Source of the DNA: Micromonospora avicenniae
GTDB lineage: Bacteria > Actinomycetota > Actinomycetes > Mycobacteriales > Micromonosporaceae
NCBI RefSeq assembly: GCF_900156065.1
Contig: NZ_FTNF01000004.1
Span: 186,001-250,000 of the forward strand
Direction of reading: 5' to 3'
Length of the DNA: 64,000 nucleotides
Part shown: piece by piece, positions 7,883 through 16,600 of the stretch
Numbering within the stretch: the first letter of the stretch is position 1
How the letters are laid out: each line of letters opens with the position of its first letter
Made by a program: the position numbers and the translations under genes
Notes under the pieces: generated by a model
Seen by the model: only the letters and a program-made list of their open reading frames with translations
The model's database searches: none
What the model was told of the DNA's origin: nothing

Positions 7883-9505
7883 TCAGCCCGCCTTCGCCGT
7901 TCCCGTCTGCCAGAGCGTCCGGCCGTTCTGCGAGATCGTGACGTTGCCGTCGTTCTGCAGTACGAGGATCGCCCCGTTGTGACCGTCGGTGCGCGTGCTC
8001 CAGATCGTCGCCATGCCGCGCGTGTAGAGCACCAGGTTCCCGTCCGCCTGGAAGACCAACTGGTCCGCGCCCTTGCCGGAGGTCTGCGCGCTCCACACCC
8101 GGCGCCCCTGGTCGTAGAGGACGACGTTGCCGTCGGAGGTGAGAGCGAGGGTCAGCCGGTTGGTGCGCCACGAGCCGCCGGGGCGTAGCACCGAGGTGCC
8201 GTTGACCACCCGGGTCTGCCAGTCCGGCTGCTTCGGCGGCTTGCTGGTGGTCGCCGACCGGGTGGGCGACGGCCGGGTGGTCGCACCGCTGCCCGGCCTG
8301 GTGGCGTGGGGCCGGGGACTCTGCGGTGTCCGGGTGGCGGTCGGCGTGCGGGACGGCTGCGCCGGCGGTTTGCCGGCGAGTCGCGCGTCGGCCCCGTAGT
8401 AGCCGGCGTACGTCGAGACCAGGTTCAGGTAGTCGCGTACGGCCGGGTTGTCCGGCACTCCGCCGGCTTGGCGTACCGCCTCGGGACCGGCCCGGAACGC
8501 GGCCAGCGCCGTGCGGTACGGGTCCTTGCCCACTCCGGCGAACTCGCTGACGAGGGAGCACATGGTGTGGGCGAGCGCCGGGACGGCCGCGCCCGGATCC
8601 CAGGGCGAGGCGGCGGCGGCGAAGGGCGCGTACCGGGCCCAGCGTTCCGGCGTGAACTGGGCGATGCCCTGTCCACCATCGACGCCGAGCAGGTTCGGAT
8701 TGAACCCGGAGGCGGCCATCAGCTGGGCGGCCACCCGGGCGGGCGAGAGCGCGGGGCAGCGCCCACCGGCCGCGCGTACGGCCGCCAGGTAGTCCTCGGG
8801 CACCGGCCGCGCCGGGGTGTCCCGGCTGGGCGCCACTCCGACCGTTCCAATCGCCGTGGTCGGGGTGGCGATGCCGGACAGCGGCTGGCGGGCGTACCAG
8901 GCGGCGTATCCGGCGACCGTGTCGACGTACTCGCGGGCCGGGGCGGGAACGCCTCCGGCCTCGCGTACGGCCGCGATCCCCGAGTGGTACGCACCCAGCG
9001 CGAGCAGCCACGCGTCGCCCTCGATGCCGGCCTGCCGGACCTGCCCGACGAGGTCGCAGGTGAGGTGGGCGAGGGCGGTGATGTTGGCGGCGTCGTCGGT
9101 CCGGTGTGCGGCGACCGTGGGCTTCCACCGCTCCCAGGACGCGTCCGACAGTCCGGCCAGGCCACTGCCGGCGGAAGTCCGCGCGTCGGCGTCGAACCCG
9201 GACGCGGCCATCAACTGCCCGGCGAGCCGGGCCGGGGTCAGCGCCGGGCAGGAGAGCGCCGCCGCGGCGACCATCCGCGCCTCGCCGGCCGGCACCGGCA
9301 GACCGACGAGCTGCGGGGCCTGCCCTGCCGTGGCGCGGCCGAAGCCGGAACTGGCCACGACACCGGCCGCCCCGGCCAGCACGAGCAGGAGCAGTGCGGC
9401 CGTCCAGCGCCGGGCGGGGCTGCCGAACGGGCGACGGGGTACGTTGAGCCCGCGCAGCGTGTGCCGCAGCCGGGACCGGCCACCGCCACCGGAAGCCATG
9501 GACAC
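7883..9505 (-). CDS. Membrane-anchored double transglycosylase-like protein with B-lectin domain
   Basis: About 540 residues. A basic N-terminus and a transmembrane/signal-anchor helix (about 34-53) export two SLT-like domains (about 85-230 and 245-390), each with the fold motif LMAASGF. The second continues with GGQGIAQFTPERW, typical of lytic transglycosylases. In both copies Ala stands where the catalytic Glu is normally found, so peptidoglycan cleavage is doubtful and binding is more likely. A Ser/Thr/Pro-rich linker follows, then a bulb-type lectin domain with the mannose-binding signature QADGNLVLY and two partial copies. GTG 9505 is chosen because GAGGGGG lies 8 bases upstream; ATG 9499 and a 44-residue longer form are alternatives. 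It is the second gene of the EccA-like operon and probably contacts the cell wall around the secretion channel (inference). Confidence 0.8.
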   Translation of the reverse strand: MSMASGGGGRSRLRHTLRGLNVPRRPFGSPARRWTAALLLLVLAGAAGVVASSGFGRATAGQAPQLVGLPVPAGEARMVAAAALSCPALTPARLAGQLMAASGFDADARTSAGSGLAGLSDASWERWKPTVAAHRTDDAANITALAHLTCDLVGQVRQAGIEGDAWLLALGAYHSGIAAVREAGGVPAPAREYVDTVAGYAAWYARQPLSGIATPTTAIGTVGVAPSRDTPARPVPEDYLAAVRAAGGRCPALSPARVAAQLMAASGFNPNLLGVDGGQGIAQFTPERWARYAPFAAAASPWDPGAAVPALAHTMCSLVSEFAGVGKDPYRTALAAFRAGPEAVRQAGGVPDNPAVRDYLNLVSTYAGYYGADARLAGKPPAQPSRTPTATRTPQSPRPHATRPGSGATTRPSPTRSATTSKPPKQPDWQTRVVNGTSVLRPGGSWRTNRLTLALTSDGNVVLYDQGRRVWSAQTSGKGADQLVFQADGNLVLYTRGMATIWSTRTDGHNGAILVLQNDGNVTISQNGRTLWQTGTAKAG

Positions 9506-9558
9506 TGTTCGATCCCCCTCAGCAAGGTGCTCGACAGTACGACGGAGATCATCCCTGG

Positions 9559-9572
9559 TCGGTTCAAACCGA
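9559..9572 (-). promoter_or_regulatory. TTGAACCG box, palindromic version
   Basis: On the minus strand this reads TCGGTTTGAACCGA, a perfect inverted repeat with 6-bp arms around a TG centre. It overlaps the stop codon of the upstream gene and lies 53 bases before the B-lectin gene start. The same core, in the same orientation relative to the next gene, precedes three other type VII units. Confidence 0.45.
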
Positions 9573-10739
9573 CTTCGCCGTGGCGGCCCCATCCGTGTCA
9601 CCGCCGCCGACCGGCTCGTCGACGTCGTCGGGCACATCGGACTCCTCGACGGCGTCGACGCCGCCCGCGGCCGAGGCGTAGAGGACCGACAGCGCCCGGT
9701 GCAGCGCCACGGCGTCGACCTCCGGTGACCGGTACGCGTTCTGCCGGATCTCAGCGAGGAGCGCGGGATCGGGCGCCAGGCCGTAGCCGCGCAGGTAGTA
9801 GCTGACCGCGTCGCTCCAGATCCACCGCCCGTCGGTCCGGAACGCGGTCGGCACCGCCGGCTCGCGGGTTGGGTCGACCACGTCCGGGGCGAGGTCCGGG
9901 GTGATCAGCAGCGGCACCCCCTCGTCGAGGTAGCGCGCCACCTGGTCGACCTCGGGCTCGTCGAGTTCGGGGTGGTCCGGTTCGAAGCCCGGGCCGACGC
10001 CGGGCTCGAAGGTGTCGAAGACCCGCGCCACGGCCGGCCTCTCCCCCGGCTCCGCGGTCCACAGCAGCGCGGAGAAGCCGAGCGCGGTCCGCTGGTAGGC
10101 AGGAAGTCCGTCGGCGTCCACGAACGCCTCCACCTGCGGGTTGTCCTCGCCCGCCACGGCCAGCGCGTCCTGCAGCCCGGCGGCCAGTGCGGGCAGGGTC
10201 GCCTCGTGGTCGGCCTGCAGCAGGTAGACCCGCCGTGGCGGCGGCCACTGGGTGCCCATCGCCGGGAACCTCCAGGTACGCCAGAGCGCCCGGGCGGACG
10301 CGTCCGCGGCGAGCGACGGCATCGCCGCCACGGCGGCCGCGTCGATCTCGTCCAGCCCGCCCGGCCCCTCGTACGGTTGGGTCAGGTCGACGGCGTACGG
10401 CACCGCGTCGCCGTGTTCGGCGAGCACCCCCGGGCTGACCGGGGCCACGCCGTACAACGGCTGCGGGTCGGCCTCGGAGCGTTCCAGGTCGGCCAGCGCC
10501 TCGACGTCCTCGCCGGCGGCGGCGAGGGTGTCGGCCAGCAGCGCCGCCTCCGTCTCGGTCACCGCGACCCGCGCGGCGAGCGCGGCGAAGACCACCGCCT
10601 GCGCGATCTCCACGAGTTCGTCCGCGACCAGCCAGCGCCGGGCCTCGGCGATCAGCTCGTCCGGCAGCCGACCGGCCATCCGCAGCAGCAGCTGGTGGAA
10701 GGCGGCCTGTTCCTGCCGCACCTCGCCGATCTGCGTCAT
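9564..10739 (-). CDS. Uncharacterised type VII-associated protein
   Basis: 391 residues, acidic, without signal peptide or membrane segment. The N-terminal 80 residues are predicted helical (AFHQLLLRMAGRLPDELIAE). A central alpha/beta part includes RRVYLLQADHEATLPALAAG and ALGFSALLWTAE. The C-terminus is Asp/Glu-rich and low in complexity. The ATG at 10739 has a purine-rich GGAGGGAGCAGGG just upstream and was preferred to an in-frame start 63 bases earlier. As the first gene of the minus-strand operon leading to the EccA-like ATPase, it is probably a cytosolic accessory of the secretion system. I do not recognise the family and no catalytic motif is visible. Confidence 0.65.
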   Translation of the reverse strand: MTQIGEVRQEQAAFHQLLLRMAGRLPDELIAEARRWLVADELVEIAQAVVFAALAARVAVTETEAALLADTLAAAGEDVEALADLERSEADPQPLYGVAPVSPGVLAEHGDAVPYAVDLTQPYEGPGGLDEIDAAAVAAMPSLAADASARALWRTWRFPAMGTQWPPPRRVYLLQADHEATLPALAAGLQDALAVAGEDNPQVEAFVDADGLPAYQRTALGFSALLWTAEPGERPAVARVFDTFEPGVGPGFEPDHPELDEPEVDQVARYLDEGVPLLITPDLAPDVVDPTREPAVPTAFRTDGRWIWSDAVSYYLRGYGLAPDPALLAEIRQNAYRSPEVDAVALHRALSVLYASAAGGVDAVEESDVPDDVDEPVGGGDTDGAATAKSV

Positions 10740-10828
10740 CAACCCTGCTCCCTCCGCGCCGTTGCGGTCGGCCCGAGCGGAGCACCCGGCCCGGCCACCC
10801 ACGACGGTCGACGGTCGACGGGGCGCTT

Positions 10829-10841
10829 CGGTTCAATCCGG
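10829..10841 (-). promoter_or_regulatory. TTGAACCG box upstream of the minus-strand type VII operon
   Basis: On the minus strand this reads CCGGATTGAACCG, 89 bases before the start of the first operon gene (10739). It is one of four copies of the core in front of type VII units. Confidence 0.4.
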
Positions 10842-10869
10842 CCAGCCGGGCTTGGACGGCACCAACTGA

Positions 10870-11988
10870 TCAGGTCGTGAGCAGCACGCCGGCGTACGAC
10901 ACGCCGGCGACGACCGCCCACGCGCTCACCCCGAGCGCCGCGGCGCGCCCTCCGGTGCGGGCGAGCGTGGGCAGGTGCACCGCGCTGCCGAGGCCGAACA
11001 GGGCCGCGGTGAGCAGGACCTCCTGCGCCAGGGACGCGCCGTCGAGCACGCCCGCGGGCAGCCAGCCGGTGCTGCGTACCGCGATCATGACCAGGAATCC
11101 GACGACGAACAGCGGCACCAGGGTCGGCTTCGCCGTGCGCTCGCCGCCGGCCCGCTCCGCCCGCTGGGCGCGCGCCCGCCGACGCAGTCCGATCGCCACC
11201 AGGGCGACCAGCGGGGCGAGCAGAGCCACCCGCATGAGCTTCACCAGGACGGCGTCGCCGAGGGCCGCCGGGCCAGCGGTCTGTGCGGTGGCGACGACCT
11301 GTCCCACGTCGTGCACACTCGCGCCGACCCAACGCCCGAACTCGGGGTCGGAGAGCCCCAGCGGATGCTGCAACAGCGGAAGCACGGCGATGGCGAGCGT
11401 GCCGCAGAGCGTCACCAGGGCGACCGAGGCGGCCGCGTCCTCCTCGTCGCTGCGGGTCGCCGCGCTGACCGCCCCGATCGCCGAGGCGCCACAGATCGCG
11501 TAGCCGGCGGCGATCAGCAGTGGTTGGTCACCGGGCAGCCCGATCCGGCGGCCCAGCCACCACGTGCCGGCGAACGTCGCGGCCACCACGGCGATCACCA
11601 TCACCAGGCTCGGCCACCCGAGTTCGCGTACGTCCTGCACGCTCAGCTTCAACCCGAGCAGCACGATGCCCAGCCGCATGAGCCGCTTACCCGCGACGCT
11701 GAGGCCGGGGCGAGCCGCGCCGCGTACCCGGTCGCGGATGACGGGCAGGTGGGCGGCGGCGATGCCCAGCACCACGGCGGCGGTAAGCGCCGGCACGGCG
11801 GGCACCAGCCAGTGCACCGCCCAGGCGGCGGCGGCACCGAGAGCCGCGGCGATCAGGCCGGGGAGGACCTTTCGGCCCCCCGCGCGCTTCGCGGCGCCCG
11901 TACGGTCGGCGCGGGCCGCACCGCCGTGCCCCGTACGCGCCGACCCGACCGGGTCGGTTTCGTGCTCGGTAGTGCCGGTCAGCGCCAT
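10870..11988 (-). CDS. YeiH/UPF0324-family putative sulfate/sulfite exporter
   Basis: 372 residues from the ATG at 11988. That start avoids overlap with the upstream dioxygenase gene, leaves a 19-base gap, and has GACAGGGG upstream. The protein has about ten hydrophobic helices. Family motifs include RLGIVLLGLKLS, YAICGASAIGAVS, ALVTLCGTLAIAVLP and WVGASVHDVGQVVA. The N-terminal 45 residues are charged and non-conserved. Members are predicted to export small sulfur anions. Directly downstream of cysteine dioxygenase it could remove sulfite or cysteine-sulfinate breakdown products (inference from neighbourhood). Likely co-transcribed with that gene. Confidence 0.85.
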   Translation of the reverse strand: MALTGTTEHETDPVGSARTGHGGAARADRTGAAKRAGGRKVLPGLIAAALGAAAAWAVHWLVPAVPALTAAVVLGIAAAHLPVIRDRVRGAARPGLSVAGKRLMRLGIVLLGLKLSVQDVRELGWPSLVMVIAVVAATFAGTWWLGRRIGLPGDQPLLIAAGYAICGASAIGAVSAATRSDEEDAAASVALVTLCGTLAIAVLPLLQHPLGLSDPEFGRWVGASVHDVGQVVATAQTAGPAALGDAVLVKLMRVALLAPLVALVAIGLRRRARAQRAERAGGERTAKPTLVPLFVVGFLVMIAVRSTGWLPAGVLDGASLAQEVLLTAALFGLGSAVHLPTLARTGGRAAALGVSAWAVVAGVSYAGVLLTT

Positions 11989-12007
11989 GCCGGCACCCCT
12001 GTCCCGT

Positions 12008-12565
12008 TCACTGCTCGTCGGTCGGATTCTCGTACACGCGACGGACACTCGACCCGAGGCGGGAGATGTCGGCGCCGTAGATGTGCAGGGAGATCGCCTT
12101 GCCGTCGCCGCCGTTCCAGACCCGGTGGATGTCCCCGGGCGGCGCGAAGCCGCACACCTCGCCCTGCCGGTTCACGACGTCCTGGGTGGCGACGAGCCGG
12201 GCGGCGAGCCCGTCGGAGACGAGGCGGTACCGCCGCTCGTGCTCCTCGCCCTGGTGGACCCCCGTGACGCACCAGGCCACGTGATCGTGGATCGAGGTTC
12301 GCTGCCCGGGCAGCCAGACGAGGGCGACGATCGAGAATCCGCCGTCACGCTCCGCATGCAGGATGTGCTGACGGTAACGCTCCGGATCACCCTCACGCTG
12401 CGCCGGGGTGAGCAGGTCGGAGGTGCCAAGGTGCGGGGCGAGCCGCTCCCCCACCAGGTACGCGGTCAGGTCTGGCGGCAAGCCGCGGTCGACCACGGCC
12501 CGAACCTCCTCGACCAGCCGGGCGAGGCGGGCGGTGGTGGTGACAGTGGCGGTCGGCGTGGTCAT
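12008..12565 (-). CDS. Cysteine dioxygenase family (thiol dioxygenase) protein
   Basis: 185 residues with a cupin fold. The iron ligands are His93 and His95 in SIHDH and His147 in GDIHRVWN, the three-His site of thiol dioxygenases. His161 (SLHIYG) is also conserved in the family. The enzyme adds O2 to a thiol such as cysteine or 3-mercaptopropionate to give the sulfinate; which substrate cannot be told from sequence. First gene of a two-gene unit with the YeiH-type exporter and preceded by a LysR gene on the same strand, which suggests thiol- or sulfur-responsive control. Confidence 0.88.
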   Translation of the reverse strand: MTTPTATVTTTARLARLVEEVRAVVDRGLPPDLTAYLVGERLAPHLGTSDLLTPAQREGDPERYRQHILHAERDGGFSIVALVWLPGQRTSIHDHVAWCVTGVHQGEEHERRYRLVSDGLAARLVATQDVVNRQGEVCGFAPPGDIHRVWNGGDGKAISLHIYGADISRLGSSVRRVYENPTDEQ

Positions 12566-12610
12566 GACAACCAGCGTGACTGAGAGTGACCCATCACGTC
12601 CAACTACAGT

Positions 12611-12630
12611 TTCTTAGCGGATCCAAAGAA
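12611..12630. promoter_or_regulatory. Candidate LysR-type operator
   Basis: TTCTT and AAGAA form an inverted repeat separated by 10 bases, in an unusually AT-rich patch. It lies 46-65 bases upstream of the dioxygenase start and just after the LysR gene stop, the expected place for an activator site of the dioxygenase/exporter unit. Confidence 0.4.
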
Positions 12631-12634
12631 TCTC

Positions 12635-13555
12635 TTATGACTCGCGCTCCGTGGGATCGGCGCGGCGTCCCGCCACCGTCGCGAGCGCCTCCAGCAGCCG
12701 GGCCGTCGCGGGAATGCGCAGGTGCTCGCGCAGGACGTACGCCGACACCTGCCGCCGCGAGGCGGGCGCCAGCGGTCGCCACCGGACCTTGTCCCGGCGG
12801 AGGAAGGAGAGGGTGAGGCCGGGCATCATCGCGACGCCGAGCCCCTGCGCGACGAGCGCCTGGACGGCGAGATTGTCGTCGGTGGTGAAGACGATGTCGG
12901 GCGTGAACCCGAGCTGGGCGCACTCGTGCACGAAGTTGGTGCGACAGCGCAGGCAGCCGGCGATCCAACGCTCCTGCGCGAGGTCGCCGAGCTGGACCGC
13001 GCGGCGCCGGGCCATCGGATGCCCGACCGGCAGCAGGACGGTGAGCTGGTCCTCCAGCAGCGGGATCTCCACCAGCTCCCCGGGCACCTCCTCGCGAAGG
13101 CCCGGGTACGTGAACGCGAGCGTCACGTCGCTCTCGCCCTGCACCACCCGTCGCAGCGAATCAGGTGGCTCGTCCTCGAGCAGCTCCACCCGGATGCCGG
13201 GGTGTTCGACGGCGAGCAGAGCCATCGCCTCGGGCACCAGGGTCGCGTTGGCGCTGGGGAACGCGCACACCCGTACCAGGCCAGTGCGCAACCGCGCGAT
13301 CGCGGCCATCTGCTCCCGGGCGACCGACATGCTGCCGAGGATGGTCTGGGTGTGGCGAGCCAGTGTCTCCCCCGCCTCGGTGAGCCGCAACCGCCGCCCC
13401 ACCCGGGTGAACAGCGGGGTGCCGACCTCGCGCTCAAGGGCCTTCATCTGCTGGCTGATCGCGGGCTGCGTGTAGCCGAGGGCCTGCGCCGCCGCCGAGT
13501 ACGACCGCGTCCGGACCACCTCGTGGAACGTCCGGATGTGGCGCGAGTCGAACAC
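12635..13555 (-). CDS. LysR-family transcriptional regulator
   Basis: 306 residues of standard LysR length. The N-terminal winged helix-turn-helix is typical: FHEVVRTRSYSAAAQALGYT, QPAISQQMKALE, then RLTEAGETLARH. The remaining 220 residues form a periplasmic-binding-like effector domain, with Cys residues (GCLRCRTNFVHECAQ) that could sense redox or thiols. It is encoded on the same strand directly upstream of the cysteine dioxygenase and exporter genes, not divergently. It may autoregulate and activate that sulfur unit (inference from position). Confidence 0.9.
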   Translation of the reverse strand: MFDSRHIRTFHEVVRTRSYSAAAQALGYTQPAISQQMKALEREVGTPLFTRVGRRLRLTEAGETLARHTQTILGSMSVAREQMAAIARLRTGLVRVCAFPSANATLVPEAMALLAVEHPGIRVELLEDEPPDSLRRVVQGESDVTLAFTYPGLREEVPGELVEIPLLEDQLTVLLPVGHPMARRRAVQLGDLAQERWIAGCLRCRTNFVHECAQLGFTPDIVFTTDDNLAVQALVAQGLGVAMMPGLTLSFLRRDKVRWRPLAPASRRQVSAYVLREHLRIPATARLLEALATVAGRRADPTERES

Positions 13556-13660
13556 CGTCGAATCATAGGTCGACCGCCCGCCCCCCGCCCACGCTCGGTG
13601 AGCAGCACCACCGGACCGGCCCGGGACGTCGCCGCCCCGGACCGGCCCAGGTCAGCGCGC

Positions 13661-16600
13661 CTACCGCAGCCCGAAGGCCCGGACGACGGTCTGGGTGACC
13701 GCGTTGCCCACCGCGTCCCGGGCGGTCACGCGGAGTGAGGCGAACCGCGCGGACTTCGGGGCGGCCAGGTCGAGCCGCCAGCCGCCGTGCTCGGCCCGCA
13801 GCCCCGTCGCCCGCCGCCAGGTGCGGCCGTCGTCGTACGACAACTCCACCTCGACGGTCCGGATCGCGCCGGCGTGCCAGGCCCGCTCAAGGTGGCTCGC
13901 CGAGACGGTCAGCCGGCTGTTACGCCCGGCGCGACCGGCGGGATCGGTCTGCACGCCGTAGTCGAGCTGGATCAGCGGAAGCTGACGCACCGACTCCGGG
14001 TCCGCGTCGGGGAACTCGACGCCCCACTCGGTCACGGTCCTGGTCGAGTACGGCGAGACGCCGTCCTGGGCCGCCTCGACGACCAGCCGCACCGGCCGGC
14101 CCGGCTCGACCGAGGCCCCGATCCCGCCACCCGGGGCCGAAGCGATCAGGTCCTCGCCCTGGTGGACGCTGGTCGTCTGGGCGACCTCGGCCCCCCAGGT
14201 CATCCCGTGGTGGCGCGGATCCGCGTCACCCCAGCTCGGCAGCCCGTACGTGGACAGCTCGGTGCCGACCAGCACCGGCGTGCCGGACAGCACCGAGCGC
14301 TGCGGCACCCGCGGCCGCGCCACCGGCGCGAACCAGCTCTGCTCCGTGCGGCGCCCGGCCGGATACGAGACCGGCTCGGAGGCCAGCACGAGCGGCGTGA
14401 GGTTGGCCATCTCGATCCACTCGTTGCCGTCCTCGGCGGAGAGCCAGTCGGTGCGCTCGCCCTGCGCCGGGAAGGGCACCGGCAGAGCGTTCAGCGCGGT
14501 CGTGGGCTCGTCCGGCGAGACGTCGGACCGCGTCCAGGTGCCCACACCCGGGGCCGGGTTGCGGAACGACACCTCGACCCGGGCGAGGTCGCCGCTGCGG
14601 GGGCGGTAGGTCAGGTTTTCCGGTACCGCGCCGGAGTGCCGGTCCACCAGGTCGTAGAGGTACGCCGGGGTGGCGTGTGCCTCGACGGTGAGGCGCACGT
14701 CGCCCCGCCGGATCCGCTTGATCAGCTCCTCACCCTGGTCGCGGCCGAGCGAGGCGACCGGCAACGGGGTCTCCGGGTCCGGCACGTCCGTCCAGGCGTC
14801 CAGCCGCCCGTACCCGTCGTTGACCACGATCATCAAGGCTGCCCCGGCCGCAGCCGCCGCATCGGCCTGCGCCAGCGCGGTGGCGGTATCGGTGTGGCGG
14901 ACCACCACGACCTTCCCACCCACCCGGGCCTTGGCGACGTCGGCCGGCGTGGTGCCGGCGACGAAGACGGCGTCGAGTTCGTGCCGCCCCTCTCGGCCGG
15001 TCCCCGAGCCGCTCTGCATCCGCAGGTCGTCGTACTCCCCGCCCTTGCCCTGCACGGTGAGCGGCGGCTGGATCAGGGACCACCGGATGCCGAGGGTGAA
15101 GGAACCCTGCTCGACAGGCTCACCCGTCGGCGTGGCCCAGAGGCTGTCGTAACGGGGGTCGAGGAGGTAGCTGTCGGAGAGCCGGTACCGGTCGGGGTAG
15201 GAGCGGAAGTAGTGCACGCCGAGGCCGGCGAGGCTGGTCCGCTGCGGGGTGACGGCGGTGACCTGCCGCAGGGTACCGGCGTCCAACGTGACGGTGCGGT
15301 CGTCGTCGCCGACGACGATCTCAGGGGCGACCAGCACCGCCCGGCCCACCGAATGCGCGCCGTGCACACCAGGCACTTCGGCGTGCATGAGGATGCTGTA
15401 CGTGCCGGGTCGCACCTGCAGGTCGAGCCGGCCGCTCTCGTCGACCTCGTAGAGCTGCGGCACCACGTCCCGGGTGATGTCCTTGAGCAGGACCTGCCCG
15501 GCCAGCCCGGTGCCGTCCCGGTCCTTCGTGGTGACGGTCAGCCCGACGCGCTGCCCCTTCTTGTCGAGCCCGACCAGGGTGTGCAGGCGGGGGGTGCCGG
15601 CCGGTCCGGCGCCGACCACCATGGCGTACGCGTAGCTGTCCTCGTCGGCCATCCGATCCAGGTTGGCGTGCACGGTGACGCTGCTCGTGCCGTGCGCGGG
15701 CACGGTGACCCGGTCGGCGGTGAGGGTGAAGAGGCCGGCCGGCGCGGTGGGCGCCTCGACGGTCAGGTCGAGGGTCACCGATGCGTCGCCCGTGTTGGTG
15801 TAGGTGACCTCGTGCTCGGTCTGCTGCCCGGGCTCGTAGGGCCAGTGCAACGCGGTGAAGTCGACGCCGGTGGCGAAGACGGTCGCCGAGACGGCGACGT
15901 CGACCCGGCCCGCACCTCCCCGGTAGGCGTCGTACTGCCGGGTCACCTTGCTGGTGCTCATCAGGGCGTCCTTGAGCTGCTGCCCCGTCCACTGCGGATG
16001 GGCGGCCGCGAGCAGCGCGGCCGCGCCGGCGACGTGCGGTGTCGCCATCGAGGTGCCGCTCATGGTCTGGTACGGCCCCGCACCCTCCGGCGCGTACTGC
16101 GAGCGCGCGGCGAGCACGTCGACCCCGGGCGCGGTGATGTCGGGCTTCATCGCGTTGTCGCCCCGGCGCGGCCCCCGGCTGGAGAAGACGGCGAGCCGGT
16201 CGAGGCCGTCCACGGCGCCCACGGTGAGGGCCGCGTCCGCGCTGCCCGGCGCGCCCACGGTCTGCATGTCCGGGCCGGAGTTGCCGGCCGCGATGGTGAA
16301 GAGGGCTCCGGTCTCCGCGCTGAGCTGGTTGACCGACCGGCTCAGCAGGTCGGTGCCGTCGCTGGGCGCGCCGCCGAGGCTCATGCTGATGACCCTCGCC
16401 TTCGCCTCCCGGGCGGCCCACTCCATGCCGCTGACGATCCACGAGTCCTGTCCCTCGCCGGCGTCGCTGAGTACCTTGCCGACGTGCAGCTCGACGCCGG
16501 GAGCGACCCCACGCTCCCTGCCGTCGGAGGCGGCGCCGGTGCCGGCGATCGTCGAGGCGACGTGCGTCCCGTGGCCGTTGCGGTCGGTCACCTCCTCGCC

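Noticed and set aside
13556..13660. Terminator between the LysR and subtilase genes
   Set aside because: The GC-rich repeats (CCGGACCGGCCC twice) are direct rather than inverted, so no stable stem is formed.
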